A DNA stretch of 61,761 nucleotides from Hoylesella saccharolytica JCM 17484 (GCF_000614205.1 NZ_BAKN01000016.1:1-61761), one strand, 5' to 3'; counted from the first letter of the stretch, positions 27,870 through 38,331 are shown. Made by a program: numbers and translations. Notes: a model not told the origin generated them from the sequence alone.

Positions 27870-30045
27870 GAAAATAGGAATAGCATTGTTATGGTGTTTA
27901 TGTATAATAGCTCAGCAAAAGATGTCGGCACAAAAACGATTCACACTCGAAGAACTAAATTTTGGTGGTAGTAATTATCGAAATATGGTACCTCAGAATC
28001 GTTATACCACTTGGTGGGGAAACGAATTAGTCCGTACTGATGCTAACTTTTGTGCTCTCATCGATAAGAATACAGGGAAAGAATTGCGTTTGTTTGATGT
28101 TGATAGTCTTAATAATTGGGCTGGTACAAGTAAAGAGAATAAAGTACATTCACTCTATCATGTGTTATTTCCCTATTCCGCACAATCTCTTGTATTGGTA
28201 AACAATGGAAAAGAACGACAATTAATCAATTGGAAAACCAAACGAGTAGTATGGAAGCAGTCTGCTTTGAACCAAACTGCTACTGATTGGAACTCTGCTT
28301 CTCGCGCCGTTGCTTTTGTAAGAGATAATAATCTATACATTACTGATAAAGATGGTAATACTCGACAACTAACGTTTGATGGAAGTCGGAATATTGTTTA
28401 CGGGCAGAGTGTGCATCGCGATGAATTTGGAATTTACAAAGGAACATTTTGGAGTAATAACGGACAAAAACTTGCTTTTTATCGAATGGATCAGTCAATG
28501 GTTGCAAATTATCCGTTGGTAGATACTGATACACGTATTTCTACAGAAATTGCAATTAAGTATCCTATGGCCGGAGAAACAAGTCATAAGGTAGAAATAG
28601 GCGTTTATGATGTAAAAAAAGGTCAGACAATTTATCTTCAAACGGGAGATCCTACGAATCGTTATTTTACTAATATTGCTTGGGCACCGGATGATAAGAA
28701 GATTTATCTCATAGAAATCAACCGGACGCAGACTGATTATTCGCTTGATGTGTACGATACGGATACTGGTATCAAACTTGAAACCTTATATACGGAACAT
28801 AGTGATAAGTATGTACATCCTATGCGCCCTATAACTTTTTTGTCGTGGAATCCTGATCAGTTTATTCTACAAAGTGACAAAGATGGTTATAACCATCTTT
28901 ATCTTTTTAGCATAAAGGGTACGCTTTTGAAGCAACTAACGAAAGGTAAATGGGTAGTATTGGATTTGATTGGGTTAAATAAGAAAACAAAAGAAGCTAT
29001 TATTCTTTCTACAGAAAGTAGTCCGATACAGAACAATATATATGCAGTGAATTTACAAACGGGTAAAAGACGTTTATTGGATAATGGGAAGGGATGTCAT
29101 GCAAATACAATAGGTCTTGGCGGAAGCCATAGTCCGGCTCTCTCTTTAACAGGTGAGTGGCTTATTGATAACTACAGCGAACCTACTGTTCCGCGCAATA
29201 TCTCTATTATTAATGTAACTACAGCAAAAAAACTCTCTTACTATCAGGCTACTGATCCTTGGTTGGGATATGACTTTCCCGAATATATTTCGGGAACAAT
29301 CAAGGCGGCTGATAATACGACAGACCTATATTATCGAATGGTTAAACCTACTAATTTCGACCCTAACAAGAAGTATCCTACAATTATATATGTATATGGA
29401 GGGCCGGGCGTACGCAATGTTGAGGCACGTTGGCATTATTGGTCGCGTGGGTGGGAAACATACATGGCGCAAAAGGGATATTTATTATTTATTCTTGATA
29501 ATAGAGGAAGCAGTGGGCGAGGGCGTGTTTTTGAACAAGCTACTTTTCATCATTTAGGTATTGAAGAAATGAAAGATCAGATGAAAGGAGTAGATTTTTT
29601 AAAACAGCTACCTTACGTTGATGCTACGAGAATAGGTGTGCATGGTTGGAGCTATGGTGGCTTTATGACAATAAATCTGATGACCACTTATCCCGATGTA
29701 TTTAAGGTTGGTGTTGCAGGTGGCCCTGTTATTGATTGGAAGTGGTATGAGGTGATGTATGGTGAACGCTATATGGGTACGCCTCAGAATAATCCTGGTG
29801 GATATAAGGAGAGCAGTCTGCTATCCAAAGCAAAGAATTTAAAAGGAAAGCTGCAGATAATAACGGGTATGAACGATCCGGTGGTGGTTCCTCAGCATTG
29901 TCTTAATTTCCTCAAAGAATGTATTTTAAATGGTACGCAGCCAGATTTCTTCGTATATCCCGGCGAGCCTCATAATATGCGAGGACATCAAAGTACGCAT
30001 TTACACGAGAGAATTTCACAATATTTCGATGATTATTTAAAGTAA
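27853..30045 (+). CDS. Dipeptidyl peptidase IV (S9B serine peptidase)
   Basis: Secreted or periplasmic prolyl peptidase that removes X-Pro dipeptides, about 730 residues. Three consecutive ATGs (27853, 27856, 27859) precede a signal peptide (KKIGIALLWCLCIIAQQKMSAQ); the longer frame from 27736 is overlap with the methyltransferase gene. The N-terminal two thirds are a beta-propeller. The C-terminal hydrolase domain has YVYGGPGVRNV, the nucleophile GWSYGGFM, the Asp in GMNDPVVVP and the His in GEPHNMRG. Such enzymes feed on proline-rich peptides in oral and gut Bacteroidales. Embedded in the cysE-purD operon. Confidence 0.93.
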   Translation: MMMKIKKIGIALLWCLCIIAQQKMSAQKRFTLEELNFGGSNYRNMVPQNRYTTWWGNELVRTDANFCALIDKNTGKELRLFDVDSLNNWAGTSKENKVHSLYHVLFPYSAQSLVLVNNGKERQLINWKTKRVVWKQSALNQTATDWNSASRAVAFVRDNNLYITDKDGNTRQLTFDGSRNIVYGQSVHRDEFGIYKGTFWSNNGQKLAFYRMDQSMVANYPLVDTDTRISTEIAIKYPMAGETSHKVEIGVYDVKKGQTIYLQTGDPTNRYFTNIAWAPDDKKIYLIEINRTQTDYSLDVYDTDTGIKLETLYTEHSDKYVHPMRPITFLSWNPDQFILQSDKDGYNHLYLFSIKGTLLKQLTKGKWVVLDLIGLNKKTKEAIILSTESSPIQNNIYAVNLQTGKRRLLDNGKGCHANTIGLGGSHSPALSLTGEWLIDNYSEPTVPRNISIINVTTAKKLSYYQATDPWLGYDFPEYISGTIKAADNTTDLYYRMVKPTNFDPNKKYPTIIYVYGGPGVRNVEARWHYWSRGWETYMAQKGYLLFILDNRGSSGRGRVFEQATFHHLGIEEMKDQMKGVDFLKQLPYVDATRIGVHGWSYGGFMTINLMTTYPDVFKVGVAGGPVIDWKWYEVMYGERYMGTPQNNPGGYKESSLLSKAKNLKGKLQIITGMNDPVVVPQHCLNFLKECILNGTQPDFFVYPGEPHNMRGHQSTHLHERISQYFDDYLK

Positions 30046-30051
30046 AAAATA

Positions 30052-31320
30052 ATGAAGATATTGTTATTGGGAAGTGGAGGCAGAGAACATGCATTGGCAT
30101 GGAAGATAGCTCAAAGTGCCAAAGTTGAACGCTTGTTTATTGCTCCCGGCAATACCGGTACTGCGCTTGTGGGTGAAAATGTTCCTATTGGCGTAAACGA
30201 TTTTGATCAATTGAAAGAGTTTGTGTTGAGTCGGCATGTAGATATGGTTGTTGTTGGGCCGGAAGACCCTTTAGTACGAGGTATTTATGATGCGTTTAAG
30301 TACGATCCGCTCACGGCTGATATTCCTGTTATCGGCCCATCCAAACGAGGTGCTGCGTTAGAGGGAAGCAAAGATTTTGCTAAAGGTTTTATGGCTCGAC
30401 ACGGTATTCCTACGGCCCGCTATCAAACTATTACATCGCAAACTATTGAGGAAGGCATTACTTTTCTTGAAAACTTGAAGCCCCCCTATGTACTGAAAGC
30501 CGATGGATTGTGTGCAGGAAAAGGAGTGCTGATATTGCCAACGTTAGACGAGGCAAGAAAAGAATTGTGCGAGATGTTAGGTGGAATGTTTGGCAAAGCT
30601 TCTGCTTCGGTGGTTATCGAAGAGTTTCTTAGTGGTATTGAATGCTCTGTTTTCGTACTTACTGACGGTCGGAATTATAAAATTCTGCCTGAGGCAAAAG
30701 ATTATAAGCGAATAGGAGAGCAGGATACGGGTTTGAATACGGGTGGAATGGGAAGCGTAACACCGGTCCCGTTTGCCACGAAAGATTGGATGAGAAAAGT
30801 AGAAGAACGCATCATTCGGCCCACCATTAACGGATTATCTGCCGAGCATATTGACTATAAAGGTTTTATTTTCTTTGGATTGATTAATGTAGAGGGCGAA
30901 CCGATGGTGATTGAATACAATTGTCGCATGGGTGACCCTGAAACTGAAAGTGTGATGTTGCGTTTAAAAAGCGACATTGTTGATCTCTTTGAGGGAGTTG
31001 CAGAAGGTAATCTTGATCAGCGCCTAATAGCGTTTGATGAGCGTGTTGCTGTATGCGTTATGCTCGTTAGTGGCGGCTATCCCCAAGCGTATAAGAAGGG
31101 ATACCCCATTTTGGGGCTCGACAATGTAAAGGATAGCATTGTTTTTCATAGCGGAACAGCTTTAAAAAATGGTGAAATTGTTTCTGACGGTGGGCGTGTT
31201 GTTGCCGTGAGTTCTTATGGAAAGGATAAAAATGAGGCTTTGATGAAAAGTTTTGAAGTAGCCGCCCAAATAGAGTTTACCGATAAGTATTTCAGGCGAG
31301 ATATTGGACTGGATCTGTAA
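30052..31320 (+). CDS. purD: Phosphoribosylamine-glycine ligase
   Basis: Second step of purine synthesis: ligates glycine to 5-phosphoribosylamine with ATP. 422 residues, ATP-grasp fold. Seen: [19 protein letters not shown] at the N-terminus, [27 protein letters not shown] (ATP site), and [15 protein letters not shown], the PurD signature. Starts 6 bp after the DPP IV stop. Confidence 0.96.
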   Translation: MKILLLGSGGREHALAWKIAQSAKVERLFIAPGNTGTALVGENVPIGVNDFDQLKEFVLSRHVDMVVVGPEDPLVRGIYDAFKYDPLTADIPVIGPSKRGAALEGSKDFAKGFMARHGIPTARYQTITSQTIEEGITFLENLKPPYVLKADGLCAGKGVLILPTLDEARKELCEMLGGMFGKASASVVIEEFLSGIECSVFVLTDGRNYKILPEAKDYKRIGEQDTGLNTGGMGSVTPVPFATKDWMRKVEERIIRPTINGLSAEHIDYKGFIFFGLINVEGEPMVIEYNCRMGDPETESVMLRLKSDIVDLFEGVAEGNLDQRLIAFDERVAVCVMLVSGGYPQAYKKGYPILGLDNVKDSIVFHSGTALKNGEIVSDGGRVVAVSSYGKDKNEALMKSFEVAAQIEFTDKYFRRDIGLDL

Positions 31321-31322
31321 AG

Positions 31323-32258
31323 ATGAACGTAAAAAGATTGCAAAAACAAATAGCGGTTAGCAGAAGGGTACTACTAATTACGATAGTTTGCGTTGTTATG
31401 ATATTAATGGCGGGTGGATTGTTACGTCAGCAGTTGTGGTTGCAGTTATCTGCTCTGGCACTTTCTACCTATTTGATGTTTCTCTTAGACAAGGCTAACG
31501 TTCTTTTGCGCTTTTATAGTCAACTAGTTCCTGCTTCCTTTTTGATGTTGGTTATGGTGGCCAATTTAATTTTTCCATCGGTGCAGAGTACTGTTATGCA
31601 GGTAAGTTTTGTTGGTTACTACCTCTTTTCGCTCAGTACCTATCAGGACTCTTCTGCCGCCGGATATACATTTTATTCCTATATCTGTATTGGCATTGCT
31701 TCCATGGTGTTTATTCAGATACTTTTTTTTGTTCCACTCCTGTGGCTTCTCCATAAAACCAAGGTGTTGTCCATGACAAGAAAAAACTTTTGGGCATCCC
31801 TACTAGGCTTACTCCTTCCCTATTGGTTTATGGGTGTATATGCTGTATATAAAAATCAGTTCGGTAGGTTGATAGAGCATTTTACAAGCATCATCATCTT
31901 TCAGCCGTTTTTTGATTGCAGTTTAGTCAGCACCCCCCAGCTTCTAACCTTTTCTTATATATCACTTTTGGCCTTTTGGGGTATTAGTCATTCTTTAGCC
32001 AGCCGAAGCGGTGACAAGATACGCACCCGTATGTTTTACGAAATATTTAGTTTAATAGATATATGCTGTATTGCATTCCTTATTTTGCAACCACGGCATT
32101 TCGAAGGTTTGCTGCCCATTATGATTGTGACAACTGCGCCACTTATTGCCCATTTTTTTGCATTTGCTAATACTACATTTGACAATATAGTTTTTCTGCT
32201 TATATTGGTATCAGCATTTGTACTAATTGTTTATAATTTATACGTCAGTTCGGCATAA
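31323..32258 (+). CDS. Polytopic membrane protein of unknown function
   Basis: 311 residues, about nine hydrophobic segments, starting 2 bp after the purD stop, so in the same operon. I do not recognise the family; similar membrane proteins next to purD are familiar from other Bacteroidales. It has no transporter or enzyme motif that I can name. A basic N-terminus (MNVKRLQKQIAVSRRV) is followed by VLLITIVCVVMILMAGGLL. Probably the last operon gene; about 200 bp of non-coding sequence follows. Confidence 0.75.
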   Translation: MNVKRLQKQIAVSRRVLLITIVCVVMILMAGGLLRQQLWLQLSALALSTYLMFLLDKANVLLRFYSQLVPASFLMLVMVANLIFPSVQSTVMQVSFVGYYLFSLSTYQDSSAAGYTFYSYICIGIASMVFIQILFFVPLLWLLHKTKVLSMTRKNFWASLLGLLLPYWFMGVYAVYKNQFGRLIEHFTSIIIFQPFFDCSLVSTPQLLTFSYISLLAFWGISHSLASRSGDKIRTRMFYEIFSLIDICCIAFLILQPRHFEGLLPIMIVTTAPLIAHFFAFANTTFDNIVFLLILVSAFVLIVYNLYVSSA

Positions 32259-32459
32259 ATTTATTTATTGCGGCCTTTTTCAGAGGTGTCTCTGCAGATC
32301 GGTGGGTAAAGAAATCGGAAAATGAGTTTTCTACCGTTTACGGAACTTATTAAAATAAAAAATTATCCTTTATTGATGGGCAAAATAACGAAGAATGGCT
32401 GCAACGCTTGGTTAAAGATCATATGCACGCCATTGCTTATAATCAACTAATATATTTTT

Positions 32460-32912
32460 ATGGATGCAATTATTAACTTTCTTATCAGCAATGGTTACTG
32501 GGGGATGTTTCTTTCGGCCGTGTTTGCCGGCAGTGTATTCCCCTTTAGTAGTGAAGCCATAATGGTGGCTCTGTTGGCTTCTGGACTTAATTCTTGGCAA
32601 CTTATCTTTTACGGGACTGTTGGTAATGTGGCTGGTGGCATGTTCAACTACGGCGTAGGAAGATTGGGTAGAATAGATTGGATAGAGAAATATCTCCATG
32701 TAAAGAAAGAAAAGCTCCATCGGACAGAACGGTTTATGGGCGGTCGAGGAGCTTGGATGGGTTTTTTCGCTTTTCTCCCCATTCTGGGCAGTGCTATTAC
32801 TGTTGTGCTGGGATTGATGCGCGCCAATGTGACAGTAACCCTGATCAGTATGACGTTGGGAAAATTCCTGCGTTTTATTCTTCTGGTCTATGGTACGCTA
32901 CTCTTTTTATAG
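32460..32912 (+). CDS. DedA/YqaA-family membrane protein (VTT domain)
   Basis: 150 residues with membrane helices and the VTT-domain hallmarks: GMFLSAVFAGSVFPFSSEAI (entrance motif with the acidic residue), LIFYGTVGNVAGGMFNYGVG, and FFAFLPILGSAITVVLGLMR. Short YqaA-type member. DedA/VTT proteins act as lipid scramblases or transport factors. It precedes znuA by 29 bp. Confidence 0.85.
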   Translation: MDAIINFLISNGYWGMFLSAVFAGSVFPFSSEAIMVALLASGLNSWQLIFYGTVGNVAGGMFNYGVGRLGRIDWIEKYLHVKKEKLHRTERFMGGRGAWMGFFAFLPILGSAITVVLGLMRANVTVTLISMTLGKFLRFILLVYGTLLFL

Positions 32913-32941
32913 CACAGATATACAAATCCATACGATAAATA

Positions 32942-33790
32942 ATGAAACATCAACAAATAAAAAACTCTGCTAGTTTTCTTCTTTTAGTTTTCGGTATAGT
33001 GTTGTGTGGTTGCACACAGTCTCGACAAGGCATTAAGCAAACTATAACCGTAACAATAGAGCCGCTGCGATATTTTACAGAGGCCATTGCAGGTGATAAA
33101 TTTGAGATTAATGCAATGGTGCCTAAAGGTGGAAATCCTGAAACCTATGAGCCTACCGTGCAACAAATGATGGCACTAGGTGGCAGTGCCCTTTATATCA
33201 AGGTAGGTAGCATAGGGTTTGAGCATACATGGATGAACAAACTTCAAGACAACGCACCGCATACTATCATTGTTGACTCGTCTGAGGGAATTGTTCCGCG
33301 AGAAAGTTCTGAAGGTATCAATGATCCGCATACGTGGATGAGCTGTCAGAATGCTGTGATCATTGCCCGAAATATTTATCGCGCGCTGGCTCAGATTAAC
33401 AAACAAGACAGTCTCTATTTTAAGGCAAACCTTGAAGCGCTGATTAACAAAATACGCGATACCGACACGGCAATTCGTGAGAAACTTACTAAAGAAAAGT
33501 CTACAGCATTCCTGATTTATCATCCTGTTCTAACGTATTTCGCAAAAGAGTATGGATTGAAGCAGATACACATCGAAGATGAGGGGCGTGAACCCTCTGC
33601 TTTACAATTAGCATACACTATTGGTGAGGCAAAAAAATGCCGTGTAAAGGTACTCTTTCTGCAGAAAGAGTTTGCTAACTCCAATTCTGAAATTGTGGCC
33701 CACGCGGTTGGCACCCAAGTCGTAAATATCAATCCGCTGAGTTACCACTGGGCAGACCAAATGATATTTATAGCCAAATCTCTGCAATAA
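32942..33790 (+). CDS. znuA: Zinc/manganese ABC transporter substrate-binding lipoprotein
   Basis: Cluster A-I solute-binding protein, 282 residues. The N-terminus ends in a lipobox (FGIVLCGC, Cys 24), so it is a lipoprotein. Metal-site candidates: the PETYEP loop has Glu where many ZnuA proteins have His (PHTYEP), then DPHTWMS and YHPVLTYFA with one His each, and an acidic residue in the C-terminal YHWADQM region. The ligand set suggests Zn or Mn. znuC starts on the last base of its stop codon, so the two are coupled. Confidence 0.88.
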   Translation: MKHQQIKNSASFLLLVFGIVLCGCTQSRQGIKQTITVTIEPLRYFTEAIAGDKFEINAMVPKGGNPETYEPTVQQMMALGGSALYIKVGSIGFEHTWMNKLQDNAPHTIIVDSSEGIVPRESSEGINDPHTWMSCQNAVIIARNIYRALAQINKQDSLYFKANLEALINKIRDTDTAIREKLTKEKSTAFLIYHPVLTYFAKEYGLKQIHIEDEGREPSALQLAYTIGEAKKCRVKVLFLQKEFANSNSEIVAHAVGTQVVNINPLSYHWADQMIFIAKSLQ

Positions 33791-34536
33791 TGAATGAACA
33801 ACCCATCATCAAACTCGAAAATATCTCTGCCGGTTACGACGGAAAACTGGTGCTGAAAAATGTTTCTTTAAACATCTTTGATCACGACTTTCTTGGCGTT
33901 ATCGGTCCTAATGGCGGCGGTAAAACAACCCTTCTACACGTTATTCTCGGTATGATACGACCTCTTTCGGGCAGCGTGAGCTATTATCGCAACGGAGCCC
34001 CCACACCCTACATCTCCATCGGCTATCTGCCTCAGTATAACGATATCGATCGTCGTTTTCCTATCTCCGTCGCAGAAGTGGTGCTCTCGGGTTTGAGTAA
34101 GCAGAAAAGCCTTCTTAAAGCCTTCACCCATTTCCACCACGAGCAAGTTTCCGAAACGCTTCGACGTATTGGTATGGACGATTTTAAAGACCGCCCTATT
34201 AACACTTTAAGTGGGGGACAACTGCAGCGTGTGTTTCTTGCTCGTGCTATCGTAGCACGTCCCGATGTGGTGGTGCTTGATGAACCCAATACCTATATTG
34301 ATAAGCAGTTTCAGGAACAAATGTACGAAATGCTCGATGCTATTAATCAAGATTGTGCTGTGGTTGTTGTTAGTCATGATATAGGAACAATTCTTCAGAA
34401 CGTAAAGACTGTGGCCTGCGTTAATAAAACGCTACATTACCACAATAGTATTGAAATATCGGGCAGCGAGCTACGCGAATACTTTGGCTGTCCTATTGAA
34501 CTACTTGGTCACGGAGTATACCCCATCGTGTATTGA
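33790..34536 (+). CDS. znuC: Metal ABC transporter ATP-binding protein
   Basis: 248-residue ABC ATPase: Walker A GPNGGGKTT, Q-loop in IGYLPQYNDID, signature LSGGQLQRVFLARAI, Walker B VVVLDEPNTYID and the switch His in VVSHDIGT. Closest by context to ZnuC/MntB. No ZnuB-type permease gene follows; the next gene is corA, so the permease must be encoded elsewhere or has been lost. Confidence 0.88.
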   Translation: MNEQPIIKLENISAGYDGKLVLKNVSLNIFDHDFLGVIGPNGGGKTTLLHVILGMIRPLSGSVSYYRNGAPTPYISIGYLPQYNDIDRRFPISVAEVVLSGLSKQKSLLKAFTHFHHEQVSETLRRIGMDDFKDRPINTLSGGQLQRVFLARAIVARPDVVVLDEPNTYIDKQFQEQMYEMLDAINQDCAVVVVSHDIGTILQNVKTVACVNKTLHYHNSIEISGSELREYFGCPIELLGHGVYPIVY

Positions 34537-34618
34537 AAAAACATGATGTATAATGCTTAAATCCTATTCTTTAGGCTTATTTTTCGACCGATGCTGCATT
34601 TGTTATCCGATATTTAAT

Positions 34619-34626
34619 TACCTTTG
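34619..34626 (+). promoter_or_regulatory. -7 box TACCTTTG upstream of corA
   Basis: TAnnTTTG match with a TTTG at 34599-34602 as a possible -33 element. Confidence 0.5.
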
Positions 34627-34755
34627 CACCACAAAAGAAATCAGTATTCATTTATTTATGGATGATTATCACGCGAGAAGTAAAAATTGAGAACTGAAGA
34701 TGATGTTCTTGAAGGCTCATCTTCAGCTTATGTATTATTATCGAAGATTGGCAAT

Positions 34756-35682
34756 ATGAGAACATTCTGGAATATTAACTCAACGCTTAAGATTATTGAC
34801 GAATGGCAGCCCAACTGCTGGGTTCAGGTAACTTGTCCGACGGAAGACGATCAGCAGATGCTGGAAGAAAAGTTTAATATCCCCGATTATTTTCTTTCAG
34901 ACATCAGCGATGCTGACGAGCGTGCACGTTATGAGTATGATGATGGTTGGATGCTGATAATTTTACGTATCCCGTATGTAAAAGAAATTCGCTCGCGCAC
35001 GCCTTATACAACGGTTCCTCTCGGTATTATTCATAAGCGTGATATTATGATTACGGTTTGTTTTTATGAAACAAATATGATGATTGATTTTGTGAGTTAT
35101 CAGCAGAAACGGGGAGTAGGGTTTACCGATCATGTGGATATGATTTTTAGATTGTTTCTTTCTTCGGCTGTATGGTATTTGAAGCGATTGAAACAAATTA
35201 ATATCCTTATTGAAAAGGCCAAACACAACCTTGATCAGGGCGTCAATAATGAGTCATTGATTGGTCTAAGCCGGTTGCAGGATTCACTTACCTATTTTAT
35301 TACCTCAATTAGAGGTAACGAAAACCTATTATCTAAGTTAAAGTTTAAATTGCAGATAGATGAACTTGACGCAGACCTTATCGAGGATGTAAATATTGAG
35401 ATGACACAGGCTCGAGAAACTACAAGTATTTATTCGGATATTCTTGAATCGACGATGGACACTTATTCCAGTATTATTAATAATAATATGAATACAGTGA
35501 TGCGTACATTAACCTCTGTGAGTATTATTATGATGTTCCCAACCCTTATCGCGTCGTTGTTCGGAATGAACCTTATCAATGGGATGGAAACCAGTCGGTG
35601 GGGATTTGCCATTGCTATTGTGATATCTTTTCTTGTATCTGGAATGTCGTGGTGGATTTTGAGGATAAAACGACTGCTGTAA
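34756..35682 (+). CDS. corA: CorA-type divalent cation channel
   Basis: 308 residues from the ATG at 34756; the open frame extends to a TTG at 34687 but the extra residues look non-homologous. Long cytoplasmic domain with helices, then two C-terminal membrane helices. The pore motif is FGMNLINGME, which keeps the GMN selectivity triplet of CorA Mg2+/Co2+ channels though the following residues differ from the common VPG. The last helix ends in basic WILRIKRLL. Confidence 0.88.
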   Translation: MRTFWNINSTLKIIDEWQPNCWVQVTCPTEDDQQMLEEKFNIPDYFLSDISDADERARYEYDDGWMLIILRIPYVKEIRSRTPYTTVPLGIIHKRDIMITVCFYETNMMIDFVSYQQKRGVGFTDHVDMIFRLFLSSAVWYLKRLKQINILIEKAKHNLDQGVNNESLIGLSRLQDSLTYFITSIRGNENLLSKLKFKLQIDELDADLIEDVNIEMTQARETTSIYSDILESTMDTYSSIINNNMNTVMRTLTSVSIIMMFPTLIASLFGMNLINGMETSRWGFAIAIVISFLVSGMSWWILRIKRLL

Positions 35683-35735
35683 GCATTTTAAAAACAAAAA
35701 ATGATATTTAGTATCGGCATATCTGATATTTTTAT

Positions 35736-35743
35736 TAAGTTTG
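35736..35743 (+). promoter_or_regulatory. -7 box TAAGTTTG of the DUF349 gene
   Basis: TAnnTTTG; it overlaps the apparent ATG at 35741, so the real start must be the ATG at 35762. Confidence 0.55.
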
Positions 35744-35761
35744 CAACAAGTTAAAAACCAA

Positions 35762-37669
35762 ATGGAAAACGATAACACCACTAAAAACAATAAAATGATG
35801 GACGATCAGGAAAAAAGATTTAACGGGACTGAAAACGAAAAAGAATCTACGGAAATACTTGTGGATAATGTGATGAGTCCTGCCCTTACCCTTGAAAAGC
35901 AAGAAGATAAAACGCACAACGTTCCAGTAGAAATGGCTATGACAGAAACTTCTGTGGGGAAGAACTATAAATCTAAAGAGGAGATTTTAGAACGTGCTAG
36001 GAGAATTGTTGCAGATAATGAAATACCTAGTAAGGACGAAGTGGATTATCTGAAAACTACATTTTATAAGTTACATCTTGCAGAGCGAGAAGCACAGCAA
36101 AAAGAATACTTGGGCAATGGCGGCGAGCCCGAGTTGTATCAAGTTTTTCCCGATGCTATCGAAGAGGAATTTAAGGCGCAGATGGGGGTTATTAAAGAGC
36201 GGAGAGCAAAGATTTTCTTAGAACAAGAGAAAGAAAAACAGGAAAATCTAAGTAAAAAACTTGACATCATTGAAAGGATAAAGGCTTTGGCTACATCGCC
36301 GGATGAAGCCAACAAGTCTTATACAATATTTAAAGAGCTACAGCAGGAGTGGAAAGAAATTAAAACTGTTCCGGCAGATAAGGCTAATGAATTATGGCGT
36401 CATTATCATCTTTACGTTGAGCAGTTTTATGATTTACTGAAACTCAATAGCGAAGCAAGAGAATATGATTTCAAGAAGAATCTTGAATTAAAAGAAAAGC
36501 TTTGCGAAAGTGCAGAAAAACTAGCTGACGAGCCGGATGTTATCAGTGCTTTTCATCAGTTACAAGAACTGCATCAGGAGTATCGCGAAATAGGTCCTGT
36601 CACAAAAGAGCTTCGTGAACAGATATGGAGCCGTTTTAAGACTGCATCAACGGTTATTAATAAGCGTCACCAGCAGCATTTTGAAGAGCTTCGTGCAGGC
36701 GAAGAAGAAAATCTAGCAAAGAAAACAGTTTTGTGCGAACGAGTAGAAGCTATTGTACAAGAAGAAAATAAAACAGCTCATGATTGGGAAAAACATACAA
36801 AAGAAATTATTGATATTCAGGCCGAGTGGAAAACCATTGGTTTTGCGCCACAAAAGATGAATGTTAAGATATTTGAACGCTTTCGCAATATGTGCGATGA
36901 TTTTTTTACGCGCAAGGCTGTTTTTTTCAAAGAATTAAAGAATCAATATGCTGAGAATATTGAAAAGAAGAAGAAACTTGTAGAAAAAGCACAGGCATTG
37001 TCAGACAGTACCAATTGGAAATCTACAAGTGATAAATTAATAGCATTGCAAAAAGAGTGGAAAACTGTTGGGGTTGTTCCCAGGAAGTTGGGAGATCAGC
37101 TATGGAGTGATTTTCTTGCCGCCTGCAACAAGTTTTTTGAGGCTCGCAATGCCGCTAATATAGATATTCGAACCGAAGAGCATGAAAATTTAAAAAAGAA
37201 ACAAGATGTTATTGTTCGACTAAAAGAACTGTTGGAAAGCGCTTCAGAAAATCTGCAAGAAACTGTTCACCAGCTTACCGATGAGTATAATGGGATAGGA
37301 CACGTTCCGTTTAAGGAAAAAGATAAGCTATACAAAGAGTTTCATCAGGTGCTTGACCAGATATACAAAAAGCTGAACATCTCGGCATCGCATCGTAAGT
37401 TGGATGATTTCAAGAGCAATCTGAAGAATATGCTCAAGCAGGGAGCTGCGGTTATCGATAATGAGCGTGGTAGGCTGTTGCGGCGCTATGAGATCATCAA
37501 AGCAGAGGTTCAGACTTATGAAAATAATTTGGGTTTTCTTAATGTCAGTAGTAAAAAAGGTAATAATCTGATTGACGAAATGAACCGAAAAGTTCAGAAA
37601 TTAAAAGATGAGATAGAACTTGTGCGGCAGAAAATAAAAGCTATTGATAGACAGAATAAGGAAGATTAG
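35762..37669 (+). CDS. DUF349 repeat protein
   Basis: 635-residue cytoplasmic protein, almost entirely helical and charged, with a series of DUF349 repeats of about 70 residues: each contains a W-K-x-I/V-G motif (QQEWKEIKTVPADKANELW, QAEWKTIGFAPQKMN, QKEWKTVGVVPRKLGDQLW) followed by a helix with W/F and R. The first 90 residues are acidic and disordered; the C-terminal 60 form a coiled coil. Function unknown; DUF349 proteins are common in Bacteroidetes and Actinobacteria. The start is set by the promoter position. Confidence 0.9.
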   Translation: MENDNTTKNNKMMDDQEKRFNGTENEKESTEILVDNVMSPALTLEKQEDKTHNVPVEMAMTETSVGKNYKSKEEILERARRIVADNEIPSKDEVDYLKTTFYKLHLAEREAQQKEYLGNGGEPELYQVFPDAIEEEFKAQMGVIKERRAKIFLEQEKEKQENLSKKLDIIERIKALATSPDEANKSYTIFKELQQEWKEIKTVPADKANELWRHYHLYVEQFYDLLKLNSEAREYDFKKNLELKEKLCESAEKLADEPDVISAFHQLQELHQEYREIGPVTKELREQIWSRFKTASTVINKRHQQHFEELRAGEEENLAKKTVLCERVEAIVQEENKTAHDWEKHTKEIIDIQAEWKTIGFAPQKMNVKIFERFRNMCDDFFTRKAVFFKELKNQYAENIEKKKKLVEKAQALSDSTNWKSTSDKLIALQKEWKTVGVVPRKLGDQLWSDFLAACNKFFEARNAANIDIRTEEHENLKKKQDVIVRLKELLESASENLQETVHQLTDEYNGIGHVPFKEKDKLYKEFHQVLDQIYKKLNISASHRKLDDFKSNLKNMLKQGAAVIDNERGRLLRRYEIIKAEVQTYENNLGFLNVSSKKGNNLIDEMNRKVQKLKDEIELVRQKIKAIDRQNKED

Positions 37670-37673
37670 TAGG

Positions 37674-37702
37674 ATGCGGCGCCATAGTTTATGACGTCGC
37701 AT
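37674..37702 (+). terminator. Terminator after the DUF349 gene
   Basis: 13-bp stem with one mismatch and one G-T pair (ATGCGGCGCCATA / TATGACGTCGCAT), 3-base loop, directly after the stop. Followed by TTAACGTT, a weak T-tract. Confidence 0.6.
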
Positions 37703-37863
37703 TTAACGTTCTGGGAAGCACAAAATATTTATGAAAAGTTCAGCAATGTCTACGGCATCAGGGGGCAGCATGGTCTTTTTGTCCTGCCGTAACGTTGTTG
37801 CCGCTAATACCATAAACATTGTTGAACTTGCCTACACCAGGTTTGCTTAACCTTATTCATTAT

Positions 37864-38318
37864 CTATTTACACTTCTTTATTTCAGCTCCATATTGTATA
37901 TCGTTTTCATCTTTTAAATATTCATATATTGCCCTTAGATACATAATTTTCTTGGCATTAGTTAATTTATTCTCGGATAAGAATGTAGAGTATTCCTTAA
38001 TTATTCCGTTTGGATTAAATGCGCCAACACTTTGGAAGAAGAAAATCTTTTTATCACGATAAATGAATGTTTTTCGAGGAAAATGTGCCCTTTCCCTTTA
38101 AAGGCATAGATTCCGTTTACCATTTTTTTCCTTTTTATCTAGTAATTTATACACATTTGCACTTGCATTGACAAACTCTTTACCGTAACCTTCATCAAGT
38201 TGTGTGGTAATACTCTTAGGAACTAAAACTTGATAGAAAGGGAGCTCGCGTTTGTTCTTTGCGGATAAAAGATACGTACAACAAATCAATAATAATAAAA
38301 AAATAGTTTCTTTCTCAT
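37864..38318 (-). pseudogene. Degenerate small secreted-protein gene
   Basis: Reading the minus strand and switching frame gives one sensible protein of about 150 residues. ATG at 38318 encodes MRKKLFF, then a T7 run (one T too few) leads into LLLLICCTYLLSAKNKREL (a signal peptide or lipoprotein leader). It continues LPFYQVLVPKSITTQLDEG and VYKLLDKKEK, then VNGIYAFKGKG and HFPRKTFIYRDKKIFFF, and ends AIYEYLKDENDIQYGAEIKKCK at a stop at 37864. At least three frame changes are needed, so it is either decayed or heavily affected by sequence error. No family recognised. Confidence 0.5.
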
Positions 38319-38331
38319 TTCATTTCGTTAT

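Noticed and set aside
31323..32258. ZnuB-type permease for the znuAC pair
   Set aside because: It is polytopic but belongs to the purD operon, is separated by the DedA gene and shows no ABC-3 permease signature.
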